NCBI GenBank assembly: GCA_025355875.1
Contig: JANXYV010000123.1
Span: 1 to 54,397 of the forward strand
DNA length: 54,397 nt
From: Prolixibacteraceae bacterium
GTDB lineage: Bacteria; Bacteroidota; Bacteroidia; Bacteroidales; Prolixibacteraceae
Direction: 5' to 3'
Shown in pieces: positions 1 through 9,300 of the stretch (positions within the stretch are counted from its first letter, which is position 1; the number at the start of each line of letters is the position of its first letter). The notes beneath the pieces are model-generated. The model saw only the letters and a list, made by a program, of their open reading frames with translations, did not search any database and was not told the origin of the DNA. The position numbers and the translations under genes are program-made.

Positions 1-97
1 CCCTGTCGCAGTGGTTGCGATAGCTCTCCACTAACCGGTAATAACCGCAGTAGACTCCCGTGGCGGGATTGGTGCGCATGGATACTTTGAAATACAT
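1..97 (-). mobile_element. 5' end of an IS1634-like (IS4 superfamily) transposase, cut by the window edge
   Basis: Reading leftward from an ATG at 95-97 gives 32 codons starting MYFKVSMRTNPATGVYCGYY and then running off the window. I recognise this opening (an MYFKVSMR start, then a GYYRLVESYRN block) as the N-terminus of IS1634-type transposases common in Bacteroidota. No catalytic DDE residue is visible because only the first few percent of the protein is here. The stretch 98-150 carries a small palindrome (gttac/gtaac, 107-119) and a C-rich tract, and probably contains the outer end of the element. I could not define the inverted repeat. Family assignment is from memory of the N-terminal motif. 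Confidence 0.62.
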
Positions 98-326
98 GGC
101 CGCAAGTTACACCGTAACTCGCTGATATACAATACCCCCTTAGGGACTACAATTAAAAAAAAGCGAAAGCGCACAATTGAATATCAGGCATTTGCAAAAA
201 CAAAACGCAAAAAACGCCCCATATTGCCTCAATAAAACTTGATTTTTGACTAATTTTTCCAGATTTGGGGGGCTGAAGCTGCAATGTGGGTTAATGAAAA
301 TAGTAATGATTTGAGTTGGGTTGGGA

Positions 327-345
327 TGCCGAAACAAGTTCGGCA
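327..345. repeat. REP-like palindrome, copy 1
   Basis: A perfect inverted repeat, tgccgaa / ttcggca, around a 5-base loop (acaag), followed by the trailer tgaca. The same core (CCGAA - loop - TTCGG) recurs at 384-404 and 606-626. This is a dispersed intergenic repeat style often seen in Bacteroidota genomes. Confidence 0.55.
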
Positions 346-383
346 TGACACTTCATAAATGAAATATGGATGATCAGAACGTC

Positions 384-404
384 ATCCCGAACTTGTTTCG
401 GGAT
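384..404. repeat. REP-like palindrome, copy 2
   Basis: Perfect inverted repeat atcccgaa / ttcgggat around cttgt, preceded by gtc. It belongs to the same family as the units at 327-345 and 606-626. Confidence 0.6.
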
Positions 405-553
405 CTGTCAGCACACCTTTCAATTCTCACAAAATCTTAAATGTTCGTTGCCATTTGGCATCTGTCTTTTGCCTTCGACTGCTTCGCGCTCAGGCAGTGG
501 CTTTCCGCAGGCTCAACCCAGCGGCTTCGGAAGCAAATGTTCGCAAAAGTACC

Positions 554-589
554 GCTCCCTGAGCAGCCGATAGGCGTGTCGAAGGGAGC
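554..589. repeat. Hairpin repeat of the gctccctgagc...gtcgaagggagc type
   Basis: A 36-base unit with gctccct (554-560) pairing with agggagc (583-589). A related half-unit (cttcgactgcttcgcgctcagg) lies upstream at about 474-495 in opposite orientation. It sits between REP-like copies 2 and 3, so the region is a nest of two repeat families. Confidence 0.5.
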
Positions 590-605
590 ATTCCTAGGCG
601 ATGAG

Positions 606-626
606 ATCCCGAAATAAATTCGGAAT
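606..626. repeat. REP-like palindrome, copy 3
   Basis: Imperfect inverted repeat atcccgaa / ttcggaat around ataaa, followed by gacg. It lies 20 bases beyond the stop codon of the beta-helix gene (minus strand). It could fold at the 3' end of that transcript, but no T-run follows, so I do not call it a terminator. Confidence 0.5.
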
Positions 627-645
627 GACGGGTCCAGATGATTTT

Positions 646-3360
646 TTAGTTGGCAATCAAAAGCTTCTTAAACTCCGTTTTTCCTGAAGTTTTTACCTGA
701 ATCAGGTAAAGCCCACTTTTTGGAAGATCGTGAATCGTAAATTCTCCGACCCCATTGCATGCGAAGGAACTGAGCCTCTGTCCGTTCATGTTGAGCATGG
801 AAACTGAACGGATTTCGTTTCTGCTTTTCACCGTAACCTGACCGGATGCCGGATTTGGGAATATGCTGATATCCTGAACTTTTGGATCAGAAAGAAACCC
901 AACCGAAGTCTCGTCTTTCTTAAACAGGACAATAGAAGAAAATGGTTTCAGACAGACATTTCCTGAAACCGGATTTCCTTTCACATCGAAATATCCTGAA
1001 GGAATAGCGATGGTTTTATTTGAATGGCTGGCATTGTAGTCGAAGAAGATGTAATCATCAGGGTTCGTCTTTTCAACATCCACTTCCACCAATTCCATGT
1101 TGTCGAACCAGATTTCTCCCAGTCCCTCATGAATCTCAAAATCGATTCGCGAGTTGGGTTCGGCCACGGTTGCCTCAAGCACAAACTCGTATTTCTGGTA
1201 GGAAGTGCCCAACGCGACACTTTTTGTAGCCGCCACATTGTTGTAAGGATCGCCGTTTTTCCTCGGAATCAGGTTAATGGAAACCCCCGGATTGCTGCTT
1301 TTCGCCGAAAACCGGATCCGGTAAGTTTTCCCCTTAACCACTGAAAACGCGTTGGAAATGACAATCATGTATCCGTCTGTTTTTCCGGATGAAGTAGTAA
1401 AACTTGCTTTCATGGCATTCCCCGGATCACCTTCATTTTTGGCAACAGCAATTCTTCCATTGTTGTAATTTGCCCAAAAAGTCCAGCCGCTCGTACTCCC
1501 TTCGAAAGTTGAATTGGTAAACATGTTCGAAGATTTCACGCCCAAAATCTGATATGGATCAACAGCGACGGGCGATTTGGCCGAATGCGCATCCTGCTGG
1601 TATTTCGTCTGCCAGTCTTCAAGTGCCAGCGCCTCGCTGAATGAAGTGCCATTTACATATTCCGTCTGGATGGTCAGATGATCGTCGAGCGGACGGCAAT
1701 ACCAATTCGAATCGAAATTTCCCATAGCCGAAATCCCATTGTCGATGGTTTGAAATTTGGCAACCGGCTGTTCCGCCTCTCTCGACACCAGGATATTGCT
1801 GTCGAGCACACAGTTGGTGATGGGGAAAGCCGGAGCAATGTTGTCGTGCACCAGCCAAAGCTGTTTGCTGTTGTTGTACGAGGTATTTCCATGGACCCTG
1901 ATGTGATTCGAATTGTGAATAAAAAGCCCGTTGCTTCCGCAGTTGAAGGCGGTGTTCCCGATGATGTCGACATTGGCGCTGCGGTCGTCAATATAAATTC
2001 CTTCGGCGGCCACACCAGGCCAGGCCGATCCTTCAGGAGCGCCAATGGCATTCATGACAATGTTCCCGATCAGCTTTCGCGAATAACTGATGCTGCCGTC
2101 GCCCCAGGTGTACAAAGCTCCGCCATCGTCTTTGGTCATGGTGTAATTCGAAATGACATTGTTTCGGATGGTAATCGTGTCGCCACTGAAGTTGAGTCCG
2201 ATGTAACCTACGCTGTCAATGATATTGTACTCGGCCAGCACGTTGGTTCCGTTGAGTTGCACGGCATTGTACTGACCATCCGATCCAAGGCCCATTCCGG
2301 CAATCAGGGCGGTGTTTTTGACGCTGTTGTTACGCATCACGAAATTTTTGCATCCATTGATTGTCAAGGCATTGTTGTTGGTCCGGTTAATCAGGTTCGA
2401 TTCGAAAAGGACGTTTTTCGAGGCATAGAAATTGACGCCGTTTGTTCCAGAATAAACAGTTTCAGTATTTCTGATGATCAGGTTGTAACTGTTCTGGACA
2501 TCGACGGTTTGACTGCCGGAACCCGAAAAGCATAGATTCTCAATTGTGATGAAGTTTAATCCGCTGATTTTCAGTAAAACATCAATATTGGGCGCTGTAG
2601 TTACCGATAGGTTTGGATCGGATTCAGAATATAGACTGAATTTCTTCGTTGCTGGCTGATAATACCACTCGCCCTGCTGATCAAGCGTTCGCAGATCATT
2701 TTGAATGAAATAGCCGAATCCGTCAATAAATTCATAACCCACATTGGTGGTAAATACCAAAGTTCCTGAACTCTGCGATTGGATGGTCAGACGGTCCAGA
2801 ATCCATCGTACCCGTCGGACAACCGCTTCGGCGCCGGTCCAGTTGGTGGCATCACTCAGTTGCTTGTCGGTGATCTGGTTGGTTCCTGAATGCGATTCGT
2901 ACGAAAGATATCCTTTGTTCGGATCGGTCGCATTGGGCCAGCGGCCGATTTGCTGCGGAACCCCGTTGACAAAAAAGTTGTTCACCTTGCTTCCGCAGGC
3001 CGGACAACTTGCCTCCCAGAGGTTGGTTGAAGTTTGTTTCCAGCCGGTGATCGCTGTGGTCCCTGAAATCACGGGTTTCTTGCCTGATCCATAAGCTCCG
3101 AAATAAATATTTTTCGCAGCATTTCCCGATTTCGACAAAACAAGCTGACCGGGAAATGTATCACCACATTTGAAAAGAACCGAATCGCCTGGCTGAAGTG
3201 AAGGTAAAACTGTTTTCAGTTTGGTGATGCTTTGATAGGCAGTAACAACTGTTTTACCATCGTTTAAATCGCTTCCCGAACTTGATGAAAGGTAGTAATT
3301 GGTGGCATTAGCCAGCGAAAAAATCAGAAGAATAGATAAAATTAGAAATATTTGTTTCAT
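646..3360 (-). CDS. Secreted right-handed beta-helix protein with CBM-like domain and T9SS sorting domain
   Basis: 904 residues. A signal peptide (MKQIFLILSILLIFSLANA) is followed by a pectate-lyase-like right-handed beta-helix (about 20-600) rich in N-x-I/V turns such as NVLFESNLI and NNALTINGCKN. A CBM_4_9-like beta-sandwich spans about 615-760 (STFEGSTSGWTFW to EIWFDNMELVEV). A short beta-sandwich follows, and a T9SS type A sorting domain occupies about 831-904 (FPNPASG, ending KKLLIAN). Beta-helix folds of this kind include polysaccharide lyases and glycosidases, but I cannot name a catalytic residue or substrate. It is the last gene of the minus-strand island, 14 bases beyond rhaT, so it is probably co-transcribed. 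Expected location: cell surface or medium. Confidence 0.8.
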   Translation of the reverse strand: MKQIFLILSILLIFSLANATNYYLSSSSGSDLNDGKTVVTAYQSITKLKTVLPSLQPGDSVLFKCGDTFPGQLVLSKSGNAAKNIYFGAYGSGKKPVISGTTAITGWKQTSTNLWEASCPACGSKVNNFFVNGVPQQIGRWPNATDPNKGYLSYESHSGTNQITDKQLSDATNWTGAEAVVRRVRWILDRLTIQSQSSGTLVFTTNVGYEFIDGFGYFIQNDLRTLDQQGEWYYQPATKKFSLYSESDPNLSVTTAPNIDVLLKISGLNFITIENLCFSGSGSQTVDVQNSYNLIIRNTETVYSGTNGVNFYASKNVLFESNLINRTNNNALTINGCKNFVMRNNSVKNTALIAGMGLGSDGQYNAVQLNGTNVLAEYNIIDSVGYIGLNFSGDTITIRNNVISNYTMTKDDGGALYTWGDGSISYSRKLIGNIVMNAIGAPEGSAWPGVAAEGIYIDDRSANVDIIGNTAFNCGSNGLFIHNSNHIRVHGNTSYNNSKQLWLVHDNIAPAFPITNCVLDSNILVSREAEQPVAKFQTIDNGISAMGNFDSNWYCRPLDDHLTIQTEYVNGTSFSEALALEDWQTKYQQDAHSAKSPVAVDPYQILGVKSSNMFTNSTFEGSTSGWTFWANYNNGRIAVAKNEGDPGNAMKASFTTSSGKTDGYMIVISNAFSVVKGKTYRIRFSAKSSNPGVSINLIPRKNGDPYNNVAATKSVALGTSYQKYEFVLEATVAEPNSRIDFEIHEGLGEIWFDNMELVEVDVEKTNPDDYIFFDYNASHSNKTIAIPSGYFDVKGNPVSGNVCLKPFSSIVLFKKDETSVGFLSDPKVQDISIFPNPASGQVTVKSRNEIRSVSMLNMNGQRLSSFACNGVGEFTIHDLPKSGLYLIQVKTSGKTEFKKLLIAN

Positions 3361-3374
3361 CAGAATCTAACCTT

Positions 3375-4445
3375 TTAATGACCGCTATTGATCAGTTGCT
3401 CACCCATGTAGCTTCCATAACTGGTGATGCAAAAGGATGAAATCAAGATCAATAAGCCGATAATCAGCACAAGATAAGTATTAGTTTTCACGCTTTTCCA
3501 CTCCTTCATCAGAACCCCAACAAGGTAACTAAAAAATATCAGCATCGACATGTGCAGTACCCAGCTGGCAAAACGAAAATTCCCCATCTGGACGTGCCCC
3601 AATCCGTAAAAGAAAAACTGGAAACACCACAGCGAACCTGCCAGTGCCGACCAAGTCCAGTTCCGCAGGATTTCCTTTCCTGAGATCACTTTTTGAGGAA
3701 TAAATTCATGCAGTGTTTTGTTCCTGATGCCTGCAATCACAAACCAAATCAGGTTGACCGCAAAACATCCCGAAGTTGAAATGATCATCTTGGCGTTTCC
3801 TTCGAAATTTCCGGCACCGTTCTTTGCAGCCATATCGGCAATGGGTTGTCCGTATTCGAGCGAAAGGTTAAAAACTCCTGAAAGCACACCGGCCACAATG
3901 GTCAGAAGCAAACCTACGGTCATGTTGAAGCCCTGATTGCCCGAAGAAAGGGAATTCAGGTCTTTCTCCTTTTTGAAGCCTGCCCATCCGCAAATGATCA
4001 CGCCCAACAATGAAAGAATCATTCCTGAAAGGACGATTCCTCCGCCTGGTTTTGAAAAGTATTCGCCAATTCCGCCAAAAACCAGCATGGGAAAAATGGT
4101 GCCCAGCACCGCTGAAATACCGATGGCCAAAGTATAGGTCAGCGAATAGCCGATGTGGTTGATCGCTTTTCCGAACGACATGCCGCCAAATCCGTAGGCT
4201 GCACCCAGCAGAAAAGCAATCCAGAAGGGTTTGGCAGGAGCGTCCGCCAGGATCCTGAAAAAGCCCGGAACCGTCAGCCATCCGACTACAAGCGGCATGA
4301 TGATCCAGGCGAAAATCGCCTGGGCCAGCCAAAAGGTTCCCCACGACCATTTTCGGGTTTGTGTTTTTGGAAGATAACAACTCGATGCCGAAATGCCGCC
4401 GATGGCATGAAGTCCGGTGCCGAGAATTGGATTAGAGCCAAACAT
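3375..4445 (-). CDS. rhaT: RhaT-family L-rhamnose/proton symporter
   Basis: 356 residues with about ten hydrophobic segments, matching the RhaT family (drug/metabolite superfamily): opening SNPILGTGLHAIGGISASSCYLP, then GAAYGFGGMSFGKAINHIGYSLTY and SLWCFQFFFYGLGHVQMG. Length is close to E. coli RhaT (344). RhaT imports L-rhamnose or L-lyxose with a proton; other 6-deoxysugars are possible, since the neighbours are fucosidases. It lies 29 bases after the URO-D gene and 14 before the beta-helix gene. No rhamnose isomerase or kinase is in the window, so catabolism must be encoded elsewhere. A 13-codon remnant of a second rhaT C-terminus survives at 11464-11505. Confidence 0.85.
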   Translation of the reverse strand: MFGSNPILGTGLHAIGGISASSCYLPKTQTRKWSWGTFWLAQAIFAWIIMPLVVGWLTVPGFFRILADAPAKPFWIAFLLGAAYGFGGMSFGKAINHIGYSLTYTLAIGISAVLGTIFPMLVFGGIGEYFSKPGGGIVLSGMILSLLGVIICGWAGFKKEKDLNSLSSGNQGFNMTVGLLLTIVAGVLSGVFNLSLEYGQPIADMAAKNGAGNFEGNAKMIISTSGCFAVNLIWFVIAGIRNKTLHEFIPQKVISGKEILRNWTWSALAGSLWCFQFFFYGLGHVQMGNFRFASWVLHMSMLIFFSYLVGVLMKEWKSVKTNTYLVLIIGLLILISSFCITSYGSYMGEQLINSGH

Positions 4446-4474
4446 AGTGAATTAGTTTAGAGGTAAAAACTAGG

Positions 4475-5509
4475 TTAAACCTGAAGAGCCAAAAACAAAG
4501 CCCGGACATTCTCAGGTGCAATATCCGGTAATATTGCTTCGTGACTGGGCGAAATAACCAGCCCGGTTGGAAACAATTCTTTTAATTCGTGAACCTTTTT
4601 TGCAACTTCTTCAGGCTTTCCGTTCACTAAAAGATTCTGAGCGTCAACTCCTCCGCAAAAGGCAACTTTTCCGGCGAAATGCTTTTTCAGATTTGGCGCA
4701 TCCATTTCACTGGCCAATGCCTGAACCGGATGAATAATATCAGCTCCCAAATTGCTCAAATCCTGAATGATCGGAAAGATTGAACCACAGGAATGGTGCA
4801 TAACGGTCAGTCCATAGCTTTTGGCCTGATCGATCAGTTTCTTAGTTCCTGGAAATACAAATTCTCTCAAGCTATCCGGATCGACCATCAGGCAGGTCTG
4901 ACTGCCAAAATCGTTGCCAATCAGCACGGCATCCAGCAATCCTTTGGTCGATTCATAGAAAATCTCGTTGGCTTTCAGATAGAAATCGGTAATCCGGTCG
5001 ATTACCGCCCGAAACATGTCAGGATTGGCAAGCATCACCATCAAAGCCTGCTCCATTCCGAAAGCGGCACAGGCATCCTGAAAATGCGCACTCCAAAGAA
5101 TTCCCATTTTGATCCGGTCTTTGGGTGCCAGAGCCACTCTTCTGAAAGATTCTTTGCGGTCGAGATAGTTTGATGGTTCGGGCCAGGCAAATTTATCAAC
5201 ATCGGAAACTTCCGAATAATCTTCGAAAAAGCCCGGAGCGGTTAGAGTTCGCTCATCGGGAGTGTCCAAATGACTGACCTTGGCAAAATTAAAGGCGCAG
5301 GCAATGTGATTTGACGGCGGGTAATTATAAGGTACTTCGATGGGATAAATATCATCGCCAATCGCTGTGCGAAGTTCATCAATGCTAGTTACCCCAAAGT
5401 ATTTGATCAATGCCGGTTCTGCCGATGGGACAGGCAACCCAAGCCACGAAGCTGGTCGATCAACCGGTTGGTGATGAATCGTGGCAAAAAAGCGTTCGCG
5501 GTGGTTCAT
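4475..5509 (-). CDS. Uroporphyrinogen decarboxylase-fold protein of the MtaA/methyltransferase-like branch
   Basis: 344 residues, URO-D superfamily TIM barrel. It is not HemE: the heme-pathway N-terminal signature is absent, and it shows the H-x-C ... C zinc pattern of MtaA/CmuA-like corrinoid methyltransferases (H239-S-C241 in VMHHSCGS, C285 in AFCGGVDA). Typical family blocks are IGNDFGSQTCLMVDPDSLREF and the C-terminal SPSHEAILPDIAPENV. Genes of this branch often sit in Bacteroidota sugar clusters without a proven function. Placed between a GH92-type enzyme and RhaT, it may act on a methylated or otherwise modified sugar. No corrinoid protein gene is nearby. The 5' 120 bases are duplicated at 11506-11625. 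Confidence 0.72.
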   Translation of the reverse strand: MNHRERFFATIHHQPVDRPASWLGLPVPSAEPALIKYFGVTSIDELRTAIGDDIYPIEVPYNYPPSNHIACAFNFAKVSHLDTPDERTLTAPGFFEDYSEVSDVDKFAWPEPSNYLDRKESFRRVALAPKDRIKMGILWSAHFQDACAAFGMEQALMVMLANPDMFRAVIDRITDFYLKANEIFYESTKGLLDAVLIGNDFGSQTCLMVDPDSLREFVFPGTKKLIDQAKSYGLTVMHHSCGSIFPIIQDLSNLGADIIHPVQALASEMDAPNLKKHFAGKVAFCGGVDAQNLLVNGKPEEVAKKVHELKELFPTGLVISPSHEAILPDIAPENVRALFLALQV

Positions 5510-6343
5510 GTTATCTTTTTTTTTGGCTTAAAAAATCAGTTTTTTGCTGGTGGTTTTGTCGTCGGATTTAACAACCAGAAAATAAATTCCTTTTGCAATA
5601 TCTTCCTTCACTGTAATGTCGAAGATTGCCCCGGATTGACTCAATTCAGTATTTTGAAGTTGACCGGTCAGGTCGAATAACTGAATTTCACAATGCCGGG
5701 TGTGTCCGAACTTTGACAGATTCACGGTAAATCTTTGGCTGTTTACCGGGTTTGGATAAACCACAATATCTTCTCCTTCAGCACATTCAGTAATTCTATT
5801 CGGTTGATTAGCCAGACATTTTCCCGGTGCTGTGCTGACTTCCACCTCAGCCAGCGAAAGGGTCGCTGTTCCCGGAATCTGAATCCGGATGTATTGTCCG
5901 CAAGATTTTACCTGAATGACATTTTTGGTCGCAGCCTTACCACTAAAATAATATTTCCAAATGGTAGGGTCAGCAGCCACTTTCACTGGATCATCGGTAG
6001 CGAATGGTTTTTTCGACACAAAAACATAGAAGTTGGAAAGTCGTTCTCCACAGCAATCGGTCCGGTTCCAGATATTGATAGAAACGATTGAATCCTGGTT
6101 ATTCCTGTCCCAGTTCCACCAGGGATTCAGGCTGTTTTCGTTGGTGTGAGTGACCGAACCCGAGGTGAAATTTCCGTTTGTATTGCCATCCACGGCGAGC
6201 GAAGCATTTCCGCTGTAGGCTGTCGAGGATTGTGTGACGAAGTCGGCCAGAACAATTTCAGGAATGGTGTTTTCAACCGGGAAACCAATGATTTCCTTTA
6301 ATACACCTCCATCAAATGATTGAATTGTTGAGCCTTTAAAATT
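5390..6343 (-). repeat. Duplicated block, copy B (uroD start, spacer, T9SS/F-lectin 3' end)
   Basis: This 954-base block matches 11506-12458 in the same orientation and almost without gaps. It covers the first 40 codons of the URO-D gene, the 18-base spacer and the last 271 codons of the GH92-type gene. Over the last 239 residues the two proteins have equal length, and by hand count about 191 are identical. Even the spacer (ggcttaaaaaatcag and the T-tract) is conserved. Confidence 0.85.
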
Positions 6344-9300
6344 TACAAAAACTTTATCATCGTGTATAACTTTAGTTTTCAGGAAAATAGTGAGCCTCGT
6401 CAAATCGCTTGTAACCTTATCAATTGTTGCATACGAATCATTGATTTTTACCGAGAAAAACGATGATTCCTTAGATACATCCTGTAAATTTTTATCCGGA
6501 ATTACCAATACCGAAAGACCATCTTCGGCGACTGAAGCAGAAACCGTTTTCGGGGGCGCACCCGGTGAAAGATTTTGAACAGGAGTACCTTCGAATGGAA
6601 GAAGAATACCCAAATCCTCACTTTTTATTGAATTGCCCGAATAGGAAAAAGTTAATTCATTGTTGCTGAATATTCTTTGAGATGTATATAGAATCAGTTC
6701 AGGAGAACTTGAGCTACTTTGTATTAAAGAATCAATAACGATCTCTGTTCCATCGGAAAAGAACGAAAAACTATTTTTCGACCAAGTTCCGGCAAGCAGA
6801 CTCTTTGATGCAGTAATTCGTATTTGAGAGCCTTCGCTGTTGGTTATTGCATTAACAATTCGAGGTGCTGAACCCGACAACAAATTCAAAATCAGTGTAT
6901 CGGTAAACGCTGTTAATTGCTTCCCGTAAACAGAGCGCACATTTCCCGGTTGGTAAGATGCACTTACAGTATCACTATTGTTGATTGGAGCCGAACTGTA
7001 TATAACGAAACTGTTTTCAGAAGCAATTAATTTCACTGAATCCACAGACACAGCATTCTTGTTGACTTTCAGAGAAAATCCTGTGAAATTTTCCTGCGGT
7101 TTTATTTCACCAGAGATATAAATTTTTACACCCTCCGAAGGATTGGTTACCGAACCTGTTTTAAAAATCGGCGGTTTTTCAGTTCCCCAGTTTTTATTAG
7201 GTTGTGAACCCATCCACAGTTCGAGTTTACCACCTTCGGCAATTTCTTTGTGATCCAACCAGCATTTGTTTATTGGAGTATCGTTGAGTGTAGCACGTTG
7301 AATATAAATATTTTCCGCAGAATTATTATAGGTTTTAACGATGAATTCTTTACCTGAATAGTACCGAGAATCAAGCGAAATTGTAATCTGATCGAAGAGA
7401 GGACTGGTAATTTCGTAGCGGTTATCGCCGGGACAAACCGGATGCAAACCACTGGCGGCTAATATGTACCAGGCCGACATCTGCCCAACATCTTCATTTC
7501 CAACCAACCCTTCAACCGAATTGTGATATGCCCTTTTACAGATTTGCCTGCTCCAGTACTGAGTTAACCATGGAGCTCCTAAACGATTGAATAAAAACGG
7601 AATATGATGTACCGGCTCATTGGCATGATTGTAATAATCATTCCAGATCATGTTTTCAGGGACTCTCTTAAACAATTCACTGAGGTCTGCCAAGGCTTTT
7701 TCCTGACCACCTAATAACTTACATAGCCCGGGAATATCATGTGGAACAAACCAACCCTGCTGATAGGGATTACTTTCAACACATCCATAATTCTGGGTGA
7801 GGCGTCCATTTGCAGGCCATTTTTCCCAGGTTCCATTATTCAGCCGTGGACGAAACCAATGCACCGAAGGATCGAAAATATTCTGGTAATACTTCGAACG
7901 GATATGGTATCTGGAAGCATCATCTTTTTTGCCGAGACTGTCAGCTAAAACAGCCATGCACCAGTCGGAATAAGCGTATTCAAGCAATAGGGAAATTGAA
8001 TTGCTGTACCCTGAATTGCTGTTTCCAAACATTGTGGAAGTGTTTTTAGCAAACAGATAAGCTTTATTCACATCGAATGTTCTGATGCCTTTGTTGTACG
8101 CATCAGCCATAACCGAAATCGCAGGATTACCAATCATACAGCCACTGTACGCATTCAGAAACTCCCAGCGTTCAAGGTATTTTGTTTTGTTTTCATCAGC
8201 AAGTTCAACCAATGAATTGAGCATGTCGCTTACCACAGTTGGATTGATGATCGTTTGCAATGGAAACTGACTACGGAAGACATCCCAGCCACTGAAAATA
8301 GTTCGTTTTACAAATTTGTCTGTTTTGTGAATCAGTCCATCGCCACCCGGATAGCTCCCATCCACATCGGTAAAACAACGGGGATCAATCATGGTATGGT
8401 AAAGCGCTGTGTAGAAAATTGTTTTATCTTCTTCGCTTTTCCCTTCAACAATCATCTTGCTCAAAGCAGTGTCCCAAAGCTTTGTGGCATTTTCTTTCAC
8501 ACGGTTGAAATTGAAATCGGAGATTTCCGAAAGAAGATTATTCTTTGCACCATCCATACTTACAAAAGAGATTCCTGCTTTCAGATATACTTTTTCATCC
8601 TTCAAAGTTTGAAATTCGGAATAGAATCCAAGGTGTTTTCCCTGTTTTTCGCGGCAATCTTTTTCGACTGTGGCATTTGCAACTGCCTCGCGGTATCGGT
8701 CGCTCTCAATATCTTGTCGTTTTCTTGTCCAGTTGTCAGGAATTACCGCACTCCAAACACCAAAATTGGTTAAGGGTTTACTGAATTTCGCATAGAAATA
8801 GACCGTATAATTCGGGTTTCCATCGCCATTACCCCAACCGCCACCTTCCGGTGTACATTTCATCCAACCCTGAATGGTAGAATCATTCACCACTTTGATG
8901 TATTGCTCTGTTGATGTACCGCCAACCCGACGGGCCAGATCGATTTGGATGCGCGATTGTTTGTTCTCGGGAAAAGTAAAACACAACATCCCGCTGTGTG
9001 GTGCAGCTGTACATTCTGCCCTGATCTGATAGTCTGTTAAGGTGGCAGCATAGTACCCGGCTTTTGCAATTTCATCTGTTTTGGAGTAGCGCGATCGATA
9101 ACCTTCTTCGGGGCGATCAATCCGTCCGGAGGAAGTTTGTAATACTCCCGTGGTGGGCATTACCAAAAAGTTGCCCAAATCGCCGAACCAACCAACACCG
9201 CTCATTTGTGTAAAAGCAAAGCCTTCGATGGTGGTATGTTCGTAACTGTAACCCGATCCATTATCGCCTCCGGTAATGGTATTTGGGCTTACCTGAACCA

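Larger units (their letters stand above)
98..645. other. Gene-free region with REP-like palindromes
   Basis: This 548-base stretch separates the transposase fragment from the 3' end of the beta-helix gene. Short open frames exist on both strands but have no start context, no recognisable protein content and overlap the palindromic repeats, so I do not call a gene. It holds four hairpin-forming repeat units, listed separately. The AT-rich part 140-320 shows nothing else that I recognise. Confidence 0.6.

Noticed and set aside
140-346. 68-codon minus-strand open frame in the left gap
   Set aside because: Low-complexity, overlaps a REP-like palindrome, no homology that I recognise.
370-573. 67-codon plus-strand open frame in the left gap
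   Set aside because: Composed almost entirely of the palindromic repeats.
606-626. Terminator of the hydrolase operon
   Set aside because: The hairpin is not followed by a T-run in the direction of transcription and belongs to a dispersed repeat family.
1678-2535. 285-codon open frame on the plus strand inside the beta-helix gene
   Set aside because: It mirrors the coding frame of a clear signal-peptide/T9SS protein on the other strand and has no recognisable protein features or start context.
4475-5509. hemE (uroporphyrinogen decarboxylase of heme synthesis)
   Set aside because: It lacks the HemE N-terminal signature and carries the H-x-C...C zinc motif of the methyltransferase branch; the neighbours are sugar genes.
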